Positions 8,576-14,664 of a stretch of 25,806 nucleotides of DNA are shown here, one piece after another. Under the pieces are notes generated by a model. It was given only the letters and a program-made list of their open reading frames with translations. It was not told where the DNA came from and did no database searches. Source of the stretch: a virus; IMG/VR virus record IMGVR_UViG_3300044616_001833, positions 1 through 25,806 of that record. One strand, 5' to 3'. Both the position numbers and the translations under genes were made by a program. The first letter of the stretch is position 1; each line of letters begins with the position of its first letter.

Positions 8576-8612
8576 CCCCCCATCGCCTTCGGGTTGGTGG
8601 GGGGTTCTTTTT
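8576..8612 (+). terminator. Rho-independent terminator after helicase unit
   Basis: CCCCCC (8576-8581) pairs with GGGGGG (8599-8604). The stem continues with A-T, G-T wobbles and one bulged T, closes with CC/GG around a TTCG loop (8588-8591), and is followed by TTCTTTTT. This is a textbook intrinsic terminator. The 3' arm contains GTTGGTGGGG, one base away from the recurring 10-mer. Confidence 0.9.
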
Positions 8613-8760
8613 GGTCGCTGTACGGGTACCGGGCGTACCGAGAGACAGGCTCCCCTATTCTTTATATATACCTCTTCTATATAAGAGAAGAAGTCTGGTA
8701 CTCCCGGTACGGGTTAGGGATTTGTTGGGGAATTTTGAGAGAGATAGGGCCTTTCCCCCG
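8613..8760. other. AT-rich inverted-repeat region, possible origin or control site
   Basis: This noncoding stretch has the most AT-rich core of the left half (TTCTTTATATATACC, then CTCTT-CTATAT-AAGAG at about 8672-8687). It is framed by CGTACCG (8634-8640) and its inverted partner CGGTACG (8705-8711). GTACGGGT occurs twice in direct orientation (8620-8627 and 8707-8714). It sits just downstream of the helicase unit, where the plus strand changes from G-rich to C-rich. These traits fit a replication origin or an early promoter/operator region. No protein or known iteron is recognised. Confidence 0.4.
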
Positions 8761-8895
8761 TAACAGACGCACAGCGCGGGGGCCGACGCCCCTCCCCCCA
8801 GATCGCCACCCAACGCAGACGCCACAGCCTACGTCCATCGTTACCGGACACCCAGACACAGAGCCGATGACGATGCCAAAGCGCGAGTCACTATT

Positions 8896-8931
8896 CCGTT
8901 TCCTACAGGGGGAAACGGGTGTTGTTTCTCT
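8896..8931 (+). terminator. Hairpin with T-rich tail upstream of 119-aa gene
   Basis: CCGTTTCC (8896-8903) and GGAAACGG (8911-8918) form an 8-bp perfect stem with a 7-nt loop, followed by GTGTTGTTTCTC. It looks like a moderate intrinsic terminator or a transcript 5' hairpin in front of the gene at 8988. The rest of 8761-8987 holds a C-rich stretch with no credible gene. Confidence 0.5.
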
Positions 8932-8987
8932 CTGTCCAGTCGGCCAGAGCAGCACTCGAATCCCACCATGCTCGAAAGGAGCACGCT

Positions 8988-9347
8988 ATGTCCAAGTTGA
9001 ACGCTGAGGTCGCCGCGATGATGTCCGCCATGAAGGCCGAGATCGCCGAACTGAAGGCAACGCTCGCCGCCCAGCCTGTCCGCAAGCCGTCCGACATGAA
9101 GATCGTCGTGACCGAGGGAATCCCCTCCAAGTCCGGCAACGCGTGGGGCACCGTTGAGGTGACCAACGTGAAGACCGGCGAGGTCACGAAGTACTTCCTC
9201 GACAAGCGGCACGCGGCAGGCAAGCGCAGCGATGGTGCCGAGCAGACGGTGTTCTACGCGTCCTGCATGAAGGACAACGCGCCGGCGGCTCCGGCAGCAA
9301 CCGAGACGCCAGCAGCGTCCAGCGAGACGGCAGAAATCACCTTCTGA
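8988..9347 (+). CDS. Hypothetical protein with N-terminal coiled coil (119 aa)
   Basis: The ATG at 8988 follows a strong GAAAGGAG site; the longer upstream frame is noncoding in character. Residues 1-30 form a likely coiled coil (NAEVAAMMSAMKAEIAELKAT). A compact beta-like domain follows (DMKIVVTEGIPSKSGNAWGT, VEVTNVKTGEVTKYFLDKR), and the tail is Ala/Thr/Glu-rich and acidic, ending SETAEITF. The order of oligomerising helix, small beta domain and acidic tail is reminiscent of small DNA-associated phage proteins, but no family is recognised. Terminators flank the gene on both sides, so it is probably its own transcript unit. Confidence 0.75.
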   Translation: MSKLNAEVAAMMSAMKAEIAELKATLAAQPVRKPSDMKIVVTEGIPSKSGNAWGTVEVTNVKTGEVTKYFLDKRHAAGKRSDGAEQTVFYASCMKDNAPAAPAATETPAASSETAEITF

Positions 9348-9360
9348 CGTCCGCACAGCA

Positions 9361-9399
9361 CCCCTCGTAGCCCTAACCGGCTACGAGGGGTTTTCTTTT
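9361..9399 (+). terminator. Strong rho-independent terminator
   Basis: CCCCTCGTAGCC (9361-9372) and GGCTACGAGGGG (9379-9390) form a perfect 12-bp stem with a 6-nt loop, followed directly by TTTTCTTTT. It closes the gene that ends at 9347. Confidence 0.95.
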
Positions 9400-9440
9400 A
9401 GCCGGGCGATGAGTTCGATCTGTCACACCCCGACCCCTCT

Positions 9441-9476
9441 TGCTCCCCCTTGCCTGCGGGGGAGCAGTGTTTTTTC
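9441..9476 (+). terminator. Second tandem terminator
   Basis: TGCTCCCCC (9441-9449) pairs perfectly with GGGGGAGCA (9458-9466), with an 8-nt loop and then GTGTTTTTTC. It lies about 40 nt after the first terminator, giving a tandem stop. The remaining 9477-9592 leader has a short GCAC-GAAA-GTGC hairpin (9566-9577) just before the next ribosome site. Confidence 0.85.
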
Positions 9477-9592
9477 TTGCCGAAGCGCGGTGCCGAGCAT
9501 CGTCAGTCCAGTTGTTGTGGGGTGAATGGCATAGCTCGGCTTCGCTCGTCGCGAGGCCGGCAACAGCACGAAAGTGCAGAAAGGAGGCAGTC

Positions 9593-9886
9593 ATGCAGAC
9601 TGCCAACACAACCCGTCCGTTCGCGTATCTCGCCCCGTGGCAGCCCGCCCAGTTCACCTGCGTGTACGCCATGGAGGACACCGGAGAGGTCGTGCATGTC
9701 AGGGTCCATCACGCCAACGCCTATTGGGAGCGCGTCCAGCGGAACTTCGTCTGTCCGCCCCGCGCCACCTGGCAGGTCTTGGAGATCACCCGGACCAACC
9801 ACACCTCGATGGAGAACGCCATGCAGCACATCCGTGAGTGCGGGCTGCAGATCTACGAGGTAGATCCCGAACTGATCGGTCTGTGA
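9593..9886 (+). CDS. Hypothetical protein (97 aa)
   Basis: The ATG at 9593 has a near-perfect ribosome site (GAAAGGAGG). The product (MQTANTTRPFAYLAPWQPAQ) is a small, probably alpha/beta protein with strands (FTCVYAMEDTGEVVHVRVH, WQVLEITRTNHTS) and a helix (MENAMQHIRECGLQIYEVD). The family is not recognised. It is a free-standing gene between hairpins, like its neighbours, so it is probably expressed early and individually. Confidence 0.75.
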   Translation: MQTANTTRPFAYLAPWQPAQFTCVYAMEDTGEVVHVRVHHANAYWERVQRNFVCPPRATWQVLEITRTNHTSMENAMQHIRECGLQIYEVDPELIGL

Positions 9887-9889
9887 TCC

Positions 9890-9924
9890 ATCTCCTGCAG
9901 GTCGAAAGGCCTGCAGGAGATTTC
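9890..9924 (+). terminator. 14-bp hairpin with GAAA loop after 97-aa gene
   Basis: ATCTCCTGCAGG (9890-9901) and CCTGCAGGAGAT (9910-9921) pair perfectly. Inside them a T-G and a C-G pair close a GAAA tetraloop. Only a weak TTTC follows, so this could be a terminator or a very stable RNA processing or stability hairpin. Confidence 0.7.
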
Positions 9925-9958
9925 AACCCGTCCAGCTCGTAGCCGGACATCAACCCAA

Positions 9959-9974
9959 TGGCCAAAGGAGGCCA
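9959..9974 (+). promoter_or_regulatory. Ribosome site held in a small hairpin
   Basis: TGGCC (9959-9963) and GGCCA (9970-9974) pair around the loop AAAGGA. The Shine-Dalgarno sequence AAGGAGG of the zinc-ribbon gene is therefore split between loop and stem, 3 nt before its ATG at 9978. Such an arrangement can make translation depend on temperature or on a bound protein. Confidence 0.5.
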
Positions 9975-9977
9975 GTC

Positions 9978-10115
9978 ATGTGCAACCAGTACGAAGAGCC
10001 TGATCCGGACGGCGATCGCGACCATCCGGGCATCCATGTCTGTCACGCCTGCAAGAACGACCTCGAAATCGATGCCGAACTCCGTTGCACCCGTTGCGGA
10101 GCGGAATCCCTGTAA
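9978..10115 (+). CDS. 45-residue zinc-ribbon protein
   Basis: This short gene (MCNQYEEPDPDGDRDHPG at the start) is easily missed. Two CxxC pairs, CHAC (22-25) and CTRC (37-40), are 11 residues apart and form a classical zinc ribbon. The N-terminus is acidic. A strong AAGGAGG site precedes the ATG. Small zinc ribbons of this kind bind nucleic acid or host transcription proteins in many phages, but the target here is unknown. Hairpins lie on both sides (9890-9921 and 10245-10284). Confidence 0.75.
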   Translation: MCNQYEEPDPDGDRDHPGIHVCHACKNDLEIDAELRCTRCGAESL

Positions 10116-10123
10116 CACCCCGA

Positions 10124-10133
10124 CCCCACCAGC
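10124..10133 (-). repeat. GCTGGTGGGG word, intergenic copy
   Basis: This exact copy on the minus strand lies between the zinc-ribbon stop and a GAAAGG run at 10134. The interval 10116-10335 holds this copy, a GTG-started frame I do not trust (10150), a pyrimidine-rich tract and a strong hairpin. Confidence 0.9.
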
Positions 10134-10244
10134 AGAAAGGACATCGACCGTGCCCTCCAGAACGCCGTGTCCGATCATCGCCGTGCCTCCCGTCCCCAAT
10201 GGGACGCCGTCAACTACTGATCCTTCCCTTCCCTTCCTTCCTTT

Positions 10245-10300
10245 CCCCACGCGGGGGGATGCGCTTCGCGCCCCCCGCGTGGGGTTGCTTCCGTTTCTTT
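10245..10300 (+). terminator. 14-bp GC-rich hairpin followed by pyrimidine tract
   Basis: CCCCACGCGGGGGG (10245-10258) pairs perfectly with CCCCCCGCGTGGGG (10271-10284). The short interior GCGCTTCGCG can pair further. A T/C-rich tract follows (TTGCTTCCGTTTCTTTC). It probably ends upstream transcripts or stabilises the 5' end of the SSB-like message that starts at 10336. A related hairpin occurs at 24936-24971. Confidence 0.8.
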
Positions 10301-10335
10301 CATTTCTTCTTTCATCTCTTTCACAGGAAACTGCC

Positions 10336-10944
10336 ATGGAAATCAAGTTTGACTCGCTCGCCTCGCTCGACTTCTCGCGCTTTGCCCGTCCGACTCCCGC
10401 CGACTACCCGGCTGGCCGCTATTCCGCGACCATCACCGGCGTCGTCCCGCAGACCAAGGACAGCAAGGACAACTTCACGCTCCGCCTGCAGGTCCAGATG
10501 ACCGTCGACCAGGAGGCCGGCAAGCCCAACCTCCGCGTCAACGACCTCGTCTCGTTCGTCGGACCCAACGGCTTCATGTGGGCTGGCGCCAATGTCTTCT
10601 GCGACCTCATGGCCATCGCAGGCCACGACCGTGACCGCTGCTACTCTGCCTGCAAGGCACTCGCCAACGCACTGGAGTCCGCCAACCCCACGGCCGTCCG
10701 TGATTCGTTCATCAACATCGCTGCCCTCGCCGCAACCCTGCCCGGACAGCGCGTCGCACCGTTCATCACGTGGACGGACGACGGCATGTACGCCAACGTG
10801 AAGGGCACCAAGGCCAACCCCTCCTACATCTCCGCCGCCAACGAGTCGGACCCCGCCGCCTCGTTCACCGGCGATGACGTCGACGGTCACGCCGAACAGC
10901 CCTCACGCCGGGCCAAGCGCACCCTCGTGAAGGGTCGCCGCTGA
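10336..10944 (+). CDS. Candidate single-stranded DNA-binding protein (202 aa)
   Basis: The ATG at 10336 has an AGGAAA ribosome site; the same frame is open upstream but passes through the hairpin. The N-terminal half looks like an OB-type beta barrel (YPAGRYSATITGVVPQTKDS, NFTLRLQVQMTVD, VNDLVSFVGPNG). A helical middle follows (FCDLMAIAGHDRDRCYSACK) and then a linker with an acidic patch (ESDPAASFTGDDVDGH). The last residues are basic (RRAKRTLVKGRR), unlike the acidic tip of classical SSB. Phage replication proteins of the DUF669 type have a similar start. It sits upstream of the DNA polymerase operon. The role is inferred from fold impression and context. Confidence 0.6.
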   Translation: MEIKFDSLASLDFSRFARPTPADYPAGRYSATITGVVPQTKDSKDNFTLRLQVQMTVDQEAGKPNLRVNDLVSFVGPNGFMWAGANVFCDLMAIAGHDRDRCYSACKALANALESANPTAVRDSFINIAALAATLPGQRVAPFITWTDDGMYANVKGTKANPSYISAANESDPAASFTGDDVDGHAEQPSRRAKRTLVKGRR

Positions 10945-10960
10945 TCCATCCACTCGTCTC

Positions 10961-10970
10961 CCCCACCAGC
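10961..10970 (-). repeat. GCTGGTGGGG word, intergenic copy
   Basis: This exact minus-strand copy lies in the 88-nt gap between the SSB-like gene and the next ribosome site (GAAAGGA, about 11021). Confidence 0.9.
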
Positions 10971-11032
10971 CTCTGTCCACCCGGACATGCTGGTGCGGGG
11001 AGCCGGGATCACCACATGCAGAAAGGAACCGC

Positions 11033-11611
11033 ATGCTGCCCTCACTCACCGTCTCAGCCCTCCTCGTCCCAATCCCATTCTCCTCGTGGATCGTCAGCCA
11101 CTCCGCCATGGATTCGGCCACCGCATCCACCATGCCCAACCTGCCCCTCTCCGAGGACCACCGTCCCTACCTCCTCCCTCCCACCAGCGACATGACCGAG
11201 GGCATCCCCCTCCCCACCGAGCTCGGCACGGAACGCGAGGAGTTCTCGTTCCGCCAAGCGTGGGAACTGACACGCTCCCTCGAATCCCTTCCGCCTGCCC
11301 TGCGTCCCATGTACCGCAAGTGGAACCGAGTCCTCTCCCAAGAGCACCAGCTCTCCATGTCCGCAGGCGGCGCTCACCGCTACGCCGGCCTCGAGCCCAT
11401 CGTCATCCACGCTCCGCCTGCCCCGCCCGCACCCGCCGTCATCGAAACCCTGCTCGGCACCGACCGCAAGCGAGCACTCCGTGCCCGGCTCTACCGCCGG
11501 CTCGGCATCGTCCGCTGCCCCCGCACCCAGCGCCTTGCCCGTGACCCGGACTCGGCCTGGACCACCATCGGCGGTCTCGACCGCCGTGTCCGCTGGGCTC
11601 AGCACTCCTGA
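11033..11611 (+). CDS. Hypothetical protein (192 aa)
   Basis: The ATG at 11033 follows GCAGAAAGGA, the same leader used by neighbouring genes. The first 35 residues are hydrophobic or Ser/Thr-rich (MLPSLTVSALLVPIPFSSW), but the stretch is not a convincing signal peptide. A helical middle (FRQAWELTRSLESLPPALRP) precedes a Pro/Ala linker (HAPPAPPAPA) and a basic C-terminus (GTDRKRALRARLYRRLG). The family is not recognised. A strong hairpin follows at 11624. The gene contains TCCCACCAGC (11179-11188), a one-mismatch copy of the recurring word. Confidence 0.65.
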   Translation: MLPSLTVSALLVPIPFSSWIVSHSAMDSATASTMPNLPLSEDHRPYLLPPTSDMTEGIPLPTELGTEREEFSFRQAWELTRSLESLPPALRPMYRKWNRVLSQEHQLSMSAGGAHRYAGLEPIVIHAPPAPPAPAVIETLLGTDRKRALRARLYRRLGIVRCPRTQRLARDPDSAWTTIGGLDRRVRWAQHS

Positions 11612-11623
11612 CTCCTTTCTGCA

Positions 11624-11666
11624 CCCCCGGCGAGGGACGCGTTCGCGCCCCCTCGCCGGGGGATTT
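11624..11666 (+). terminator. 13-bp GC-rich terminator hairpin
   Basis: CCCCCGGCGAGGG (11624-11636) pairs perfectly with CCCTCGCCGGGGG (11650-11662). CGCGTTCGCG lies in the loop and a short ATTT follows. It separates the gene ending at 11611 from the long polymerase operon. The short T-run makes termination possibly incomplete. Confidence 0.75.
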
Positions 11667-11690
11667 GTCCGCACCTCTTCGACCTGTCCC

Positions 11691-11975
11691 ATGCCGACCC
11701 CACCACCCATCATCACCGCCAAGTACCAGGTCTTCTGCGCCACCAACCCGTCCGGCCGAATCATGCAGGTCTGGGCGCAGCCGCCCCGCTTCTTCCCCGA
11801 GGTCATCGCCACCGACTATCCCGACCCCGACACCTGCCAGACCATGCTCGTCTGCGCAACCGACGACTACGCCACCGCACTCCAGTCGTGGCGGGCCAAC
11901 GCATCCGCCTGCCGTACCACCTGCTCCGCTCTCGGCACCAAGTGCCACACCCTGGACCCCCAACTCGAGGACTGA
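11691..11975 (+). CDS. Hypothetical cysteine-containing protein (94 aa)
   Basis: I take the ATG at 11691 (MPTPPPIITAKYQVFCATN) because the frame upstream crosses the terminator. The product has beta-like segments (AKYQVFCATNPSGRIMQVW) and a C-terminal helix with several cysteines (WRANASACRTTCSALGTKC). No clear ribosome site precedes the start, so the exact start is uncertain. It is the first gene of the compact operon and ends 1 nt before the DUF932-like gene. The family is not recognised. Confidence 0.6.
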   Translation: MPTPPPIITAKYQVFCATNPSGRIMQVWAQPPRFFPEVIATDYPDPDTCQTMLVCATDDYATALQSWRANASACRTTCSALGTKCHTLDPQLED

Positions 11976-11976
11976 C

Positions 11977-12774
11977 ATGACAACCTCCCGCCTCTACCTC
12001 CACGCCGGCGCTTCCGAGATCTCCTTCTCCGACCTCGCCGCCATCCCGGCCCCCGAACCCACGCCCTCGTGGCATCCGATCCCGCACTCCACCTACATCT
12101 CCGCCATCCGCGACTCCCTCTCCGTGCTCGGCGCGTCCATCGTCACCGAACGGTTCGCCATCAAGCCGGGCCACACCGGAGCCGACAAGCTCTTCGGCCT
12201 CATCGAGTTCGAGCACCCGCGCCTGCACTCTTCCAAGGGTGGCATCGCAGGCTTCGGATTCCGTGGCTCGTGGGACAAGACCATCGCGCAGTCCGGCATC
12301 ATCTCGTTCCGCACGTTCGTCTGCGACAACATGGCGTTCTCCGGCGGCGAAGCCATCTCGTTCCACCGCAAGAACACGCCCGGACTCGCAGCCGACTACG
12401 AAACCACCATCGCCACGGCGATGATCAACTTCATCTCGACCGCCAACCAGTTCATCAAGGTGCTCGACCAGCTCAACCACGTCCGCGTCCCGGACACCCG
12501 TGAGTTCATCGACACCACTGCCTGCGCACTCGCCGACGAAGGCGCAGTCCTCTGGCAGAACGTCCCGCACCTGCGCCGTGAGCTCATGCGCATCGACGGG
12601 CCCGGCGGATTCTTCCCCACCGAACGCAACGCCGGCCTGACCACGGGCCTTGTCCTCCAAGCCGTCACCGAAGTTGAGAAGCGATCGCTCAACGCCCTGT
12701 CCACCGTCGATCGCATGCAGGCCGCAACCAACTACGTCACCCGCATCGCAGACCTGGAGTACGCACACTCATGA
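11977..12774 (+). CDS. DUF932-like phage/plasmid protein (265 aa)
   Basis: The ATG at 11977 lies just after a GAGGA run in the previous gene. The central part matches the DUF932 pattern as I know it: KLFGLIEFEH, FGFRGSWDKTIAQSGIISFR and RTFVCDNMAFSGG, with a conserved Cys-Asp-Asn at about residue 113. DUF932 proteins occur on phages, plasmids and integrative elements. Their biochemical function is not settled, although anti-restriction or replication links have been suggested. The C-terminus is helical (LVLQAVTEVEKRSLNALST). The downstream gene overlaps by ATGA. Confidence 0.65.
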   Translation: MTTSRLYLHAGASEISFSDLAAIPAPEPTPSWHPIPHSTYISAIRDSLSVLGASIVTERFAIKPGHTGADKLFGLIEFEHPRLHSSKGGIAGFGFRGSWDKTIAQSGIISFRTFVCDNMAFSGGEAISFHRKNTPGLAADYETTIATAMINFISTANQFIKVLDQLNHVRVPDTREFIDTTACALADEGAVLWQNVPHLRRELMRIDGPGGFFPTERNAGLTTGLVLQAVTEVEKRSLNALSTVDRMQAATNYVTRIADLEYAHS

Positions 12775-13088
12775 ACAACGTCCTCGACCCACGCCTCATC
12801 GAATCCATCCGCTCCGCATTCAAGAACAACAACGAGTACTTCTGGGATGCACCCAGCAAGCCCGAGCACATCGATGCCACGGCCAAGTACGCCGCCGCCT
12901 ACTTCAAGCTCGCTCCCAAGTGGATCGAACTGAACGACGCCGTCCGCAACTCCATCACCACCATCGAAGTCCAGTCCGAACTCATCTCCCGCCTGTCCGC
13001 CAGGGTCGACCGCTTCATCGCACTCTGCGAGGACAACGGCATCCTGTCCGACGACATCGAACGCGCCAAGAACGGAGCATCCAAGTGA
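12771..13088 (+). CDS. Hypothetical helical protein (105 aa)
   Basis: It overlaps the DUF932-like gene by ATGA and the next gene by GTGA, so it is translationally coupled on both sides. The product is mostly helical (LIESIRSAFKNNNEYFWDAP, TIEVQSELISRLSARVDRF) and ends KNGASK. The family is not recognised. Confidence 0.7.
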   Translation: MNNVLDPRLIESIRSAFKNNNEYFWDAPSKPEHIDATAKYAAAYFKLAPKWIELNDAVRNSITTIEVQSELISRLSARVDRFIALCEDNGILSDDIERAKNGASK

Positions 13089-13690
13089 TCGCCACCCGCA
13101 CCCGTCCCTACACCGACCCACACCCCACCATCCGCATCCAGGAGGACGCACTCAAGCGCCAGCGCGAGCGATTCGCCGAACGCAAGCGTGCCATCTCACG
13201 CCTCGTCGCAGAAGCACCGTCCGACCAGAAGGAGATCTTCCACTGGACGCTGGTCTACGACCTCGAGCAAGCGCCGCTTATCACCAGCCGTGAACTCCTG
13301 CTCACGCAGGGCATCATCCCCTGCCCCCCGCAGGAACTCATCACGGACCTCGACGTTCACGACGAACTGTGGACCGTCATCGAAGGCATGGCCAAGACCG
13401 GCATCTACCTCCTCAACACGGACCACATGTGTGACCGTGACGTGTACGCCCGCCTGTACTTCCGCATCCTCGACGAGCAGACACGTGGCCTGCCACCTTC
13501 CTGCGAAGCCTGCGAGTACATCGACTGCCTGCACCCGCTCGACCTTGACCACCCGCTCGGCAAGAAACTCGCAGCACGGAAGCCGGCCAACCCTGCCACC
13601 ACGTACGTTCGTGGCCCGGCCTGCCCCCTGTCCGGCGAACTCGCCGACCGTGATCGCTACCTTCCCCGTCCGTCGAACCCCAACGACTGA
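13085..13690 (+). CDS. Hypothetical protein with Cys cluster (201 aa)
   Basis: I place the start at GTG 13085, overlapping the preceding stop as GTGA; the frame is open further upstream only by chance inside other genes. The N-terminal half is helical and charged (ALKRQRERFAERKRAISRL), followed by IFHWTLVYDLEQAPLITSR and a mixed domain. A cysteine group, CEACEYIDCLHPLDLDHPL, near residue 150 could bind zinc. The family is not recognised. It is the last gene before the structured intergenic region at 13691-13947. Confidence 0.7.
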   Translation: MIATRTRPYTDPHPTIRIQEDALKRQRERFAERKRAISRLVAEAPSDQKEIFHWTLVYDLEQAPLITSRELLLTQGIIPCPPQELITDLDVHDELWTVIEGMAKTGIYLLNTDHMCDRDVYARLYFRILDEQTRGLPPSCEACEYIDCLHPLDLDHPLGKKLAARKPANPATTYVRGPACPLSGELADRDRYLPRPSNPND

Positions 13691-13700
13691 CGAACCAAGC

Positions 13701-13753
13701 CATGGGACCGTCCGCACCGCCGGCTCGTAACCGGCGTCAAGCGGAATCCCATG
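13701..13753 (+). ncRNA. Long hairpin after 201-aa gene
   Basis: CATGGGA (13701-13707) pairs with TCCCATG (13747-13753). TCCGC (13711-13715) pairs with GCGGA (13741-13745). CGCCGG (13718-13723) pairs with CCGGCG (13731-13736) around a 7-nt loop CTCGTAA. This gives 18 base pairs with two small internal loops. It has no T-run, so it is more likely an RNA structural element than a plain terminator. The top resembles an anticodon arm, but there are no D or T arms. Confidence 0.5.
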
Positions 13754-13757
13754 AACA

Positions 13758-13806
13758 CCCTGCGCTCCAGGTTTACCTGGTGGCGGACGACGGTCCGCGC
13801 GCAGGG
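13758..13806 (+). ncRNA. Candidate three-way-junction RNA
   Basis: The outer stem CCCTGCGC (13758-13765) / GCGCAGGG (13799-13806) encloses two adjacent hairpins. One is CCAGG-TTTA-CCTGG (13767-13780, a near-perfect palindrome). The other is GCGGAC-GACG-GTCCGC (13783-13798). Only 1, 2 and 0 unpaired bases separate the three helices, so the junction is compact. It follows the 13701-13753 hairpin by 4 nt and precedes the UDG gene. It could be a regulatory leader or a small RNA; no known RNA family is recognised. Confidence 0.45.
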
Positions 13807-13856
13807 AGGTATCCCCCGGCCATCCGCCCTCCTCTGAGCGACCATGCCTCTGTCTC

Positions 13857-13870
13857 GGTTCCGCGGAACC
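13857..13870. promoter_or_regulatory. 14-bp perfect palindrome, possible operator
   Basis: GGTTCCGCGGAACC is its own reverse complement. It lies 77 bp upstream of the UDG start in a noncoding stretch, a typical place for a dimeric repressor site. Confidence 0.4.
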
Positions 13871-13908
13871 CAGCACACGCCACTAGCGTCCACCACGATA
13901 AGGCTCTG

Positions 13909-13918
13909 GCTGGTGGGG
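13909..13918 (+). repeat. GCTGGTGGGG word, intergenic copy
   Basis: This exact plus-strand copy lies 29 bp before the UDG start codon and directly upstream of its GAGGAA ribosome site. Confidence 0.9.
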
Positions 13919-13947
13919 TACCATTCCCGCCCCATCCGAGGAACGAC

Positions 13948-14664
13948 ATGCAACTCACGCTGCTCCCCGCCAAGCCGTCATGCACGGCATGCGATCTCCA
14001 TTCCTCCGCCAAGAACGTAGGCATCCCGTCCCGCCATCTCCCCACCAGCCTTCCCCCTGACCCCGCCAACCCGGTCGTCATCGTCATCGGCATGAACCCC
14101 GGCACCCAAGAGGACCGTGCCGGCGAGTGCTGGATCGGCCCGTCGGGCCAGCTCCTGTCCGGCCCGTACCTCACGGGCTCCGGCATCAACTCCCTCGCCA
14201 CCGTGTACCTCTGCAACGTAGCCCGTTGCGTCTCGCCCGGAGGCAAGCCCAAGCCTGCCCACTACCGCACCTGCTTCAGCCACACGCTCGCCGACATCCA
14301 GGCCATCCTCGAGCACCACATCCCGGCCACCGCCCGTGCCATACTGTGCGCCGGCGCAGACCCAGTCACGCACCTGTCCCGCACCTGGTCCAAGCGTGCA
14401 CTCTCCCAGCAGGATGCCTTCCGTACCCAGGGCATCGCCATCCCGACCCTGTCGCGCACGCACTTCTTCGCCACGTACCACCCGGCTGCAGTCCTGCGCG
14501 AGCCCGGCCTCATCCACCCGGTCGCAGATCACATGGCCCTGCTCCGCAACTTCCTGACCGGAGAACTCGCACGCCCGTCCGCTCCCCTCATCCGCGAACC
14601 CTTCTACCCAGTGACCGAGGCCAACCTCAACAACGCCGCATTCCGGCAAGGCACGCTCCGATGA
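13948..14664 (+). CDS. Uracil-DNA glycosylase, Fe-S (family 4-like)
   Basis: The 238-residue enzyme would excise uracil from DNA in base-excision repair. Motif A is GMNPGTQEDRAG (48-59) followed by CWIGPSGQLL; motif B is YHPAAVLRE (177-185). Four cysteines, C12 and C15 (CTAC), C94 and C109, have the CxxC...C...C layout of the 4Fe-4S family 4 enzymes. The GMNPG start of motif A is closer to the mismatch-specific family (GINPG) than to the usual GEAPG, so substrate range may differ. The ATG at 13948 has a GAGGAA site. The frame is open back to 13702, but that part crosses the structured RNA and has no ribosome site. One GCTGGTGGGG copy (14040-14049) encodes PTS. Confidence 0.85.
   Translation: MQLTLLPAKPSCTACDLHSSAKNVGIPSRHLPTSLPPDPANPVVIVIGMNPGTQEDRAGECWIGPSGQLLSGPYLTGSGINSLATVYLCNVARCVSPGGKPKPAHYRTCFSHTLADIQAILEHHIPATARAILCAGADPVTHLSRTWSKRALSQQDAFRTQGIAIPTLSRTHFFATYHPAAVLREPGLIHPVADHMALLRNFLTGELARPSAPLIREPFYPVTEANLNNAAFRQGTLR

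Noticed and set aside
8593-8602. GTTGGTGGGG as an eighteenth copy
   Set aside because: It has one mismatch and is explained by the 3' arm of a terminator.
8594-9007. Frame through the 8.6-9.0 kb gap
   Set aside because: It starts inside a terminator and has random-looking composition across the AT-rich core.
10150-10335. GTG start with GAAAGG site, in frame with the SSB-like gene
   Set aside because: The frame runs through a 14-bp hairpin and is almost only Pro, Ser, Leu and Thr; a short peptide cannot be excluded.
13701-13753. tRNA-Thr-like gene (anticodon-like CGT in a 7-nt loop)
   Set aside because: There is a 7-bp end stem and an anticodon-like arm, but no D arm, T arm or GTTC sequence.
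13702-13947. 82-residue N-terminal extension of the UDG
   Set aside because: No ribosome site, codon use unlike the gene, and it crosses the structured RNA; known UDGs begin near the 13948 start.
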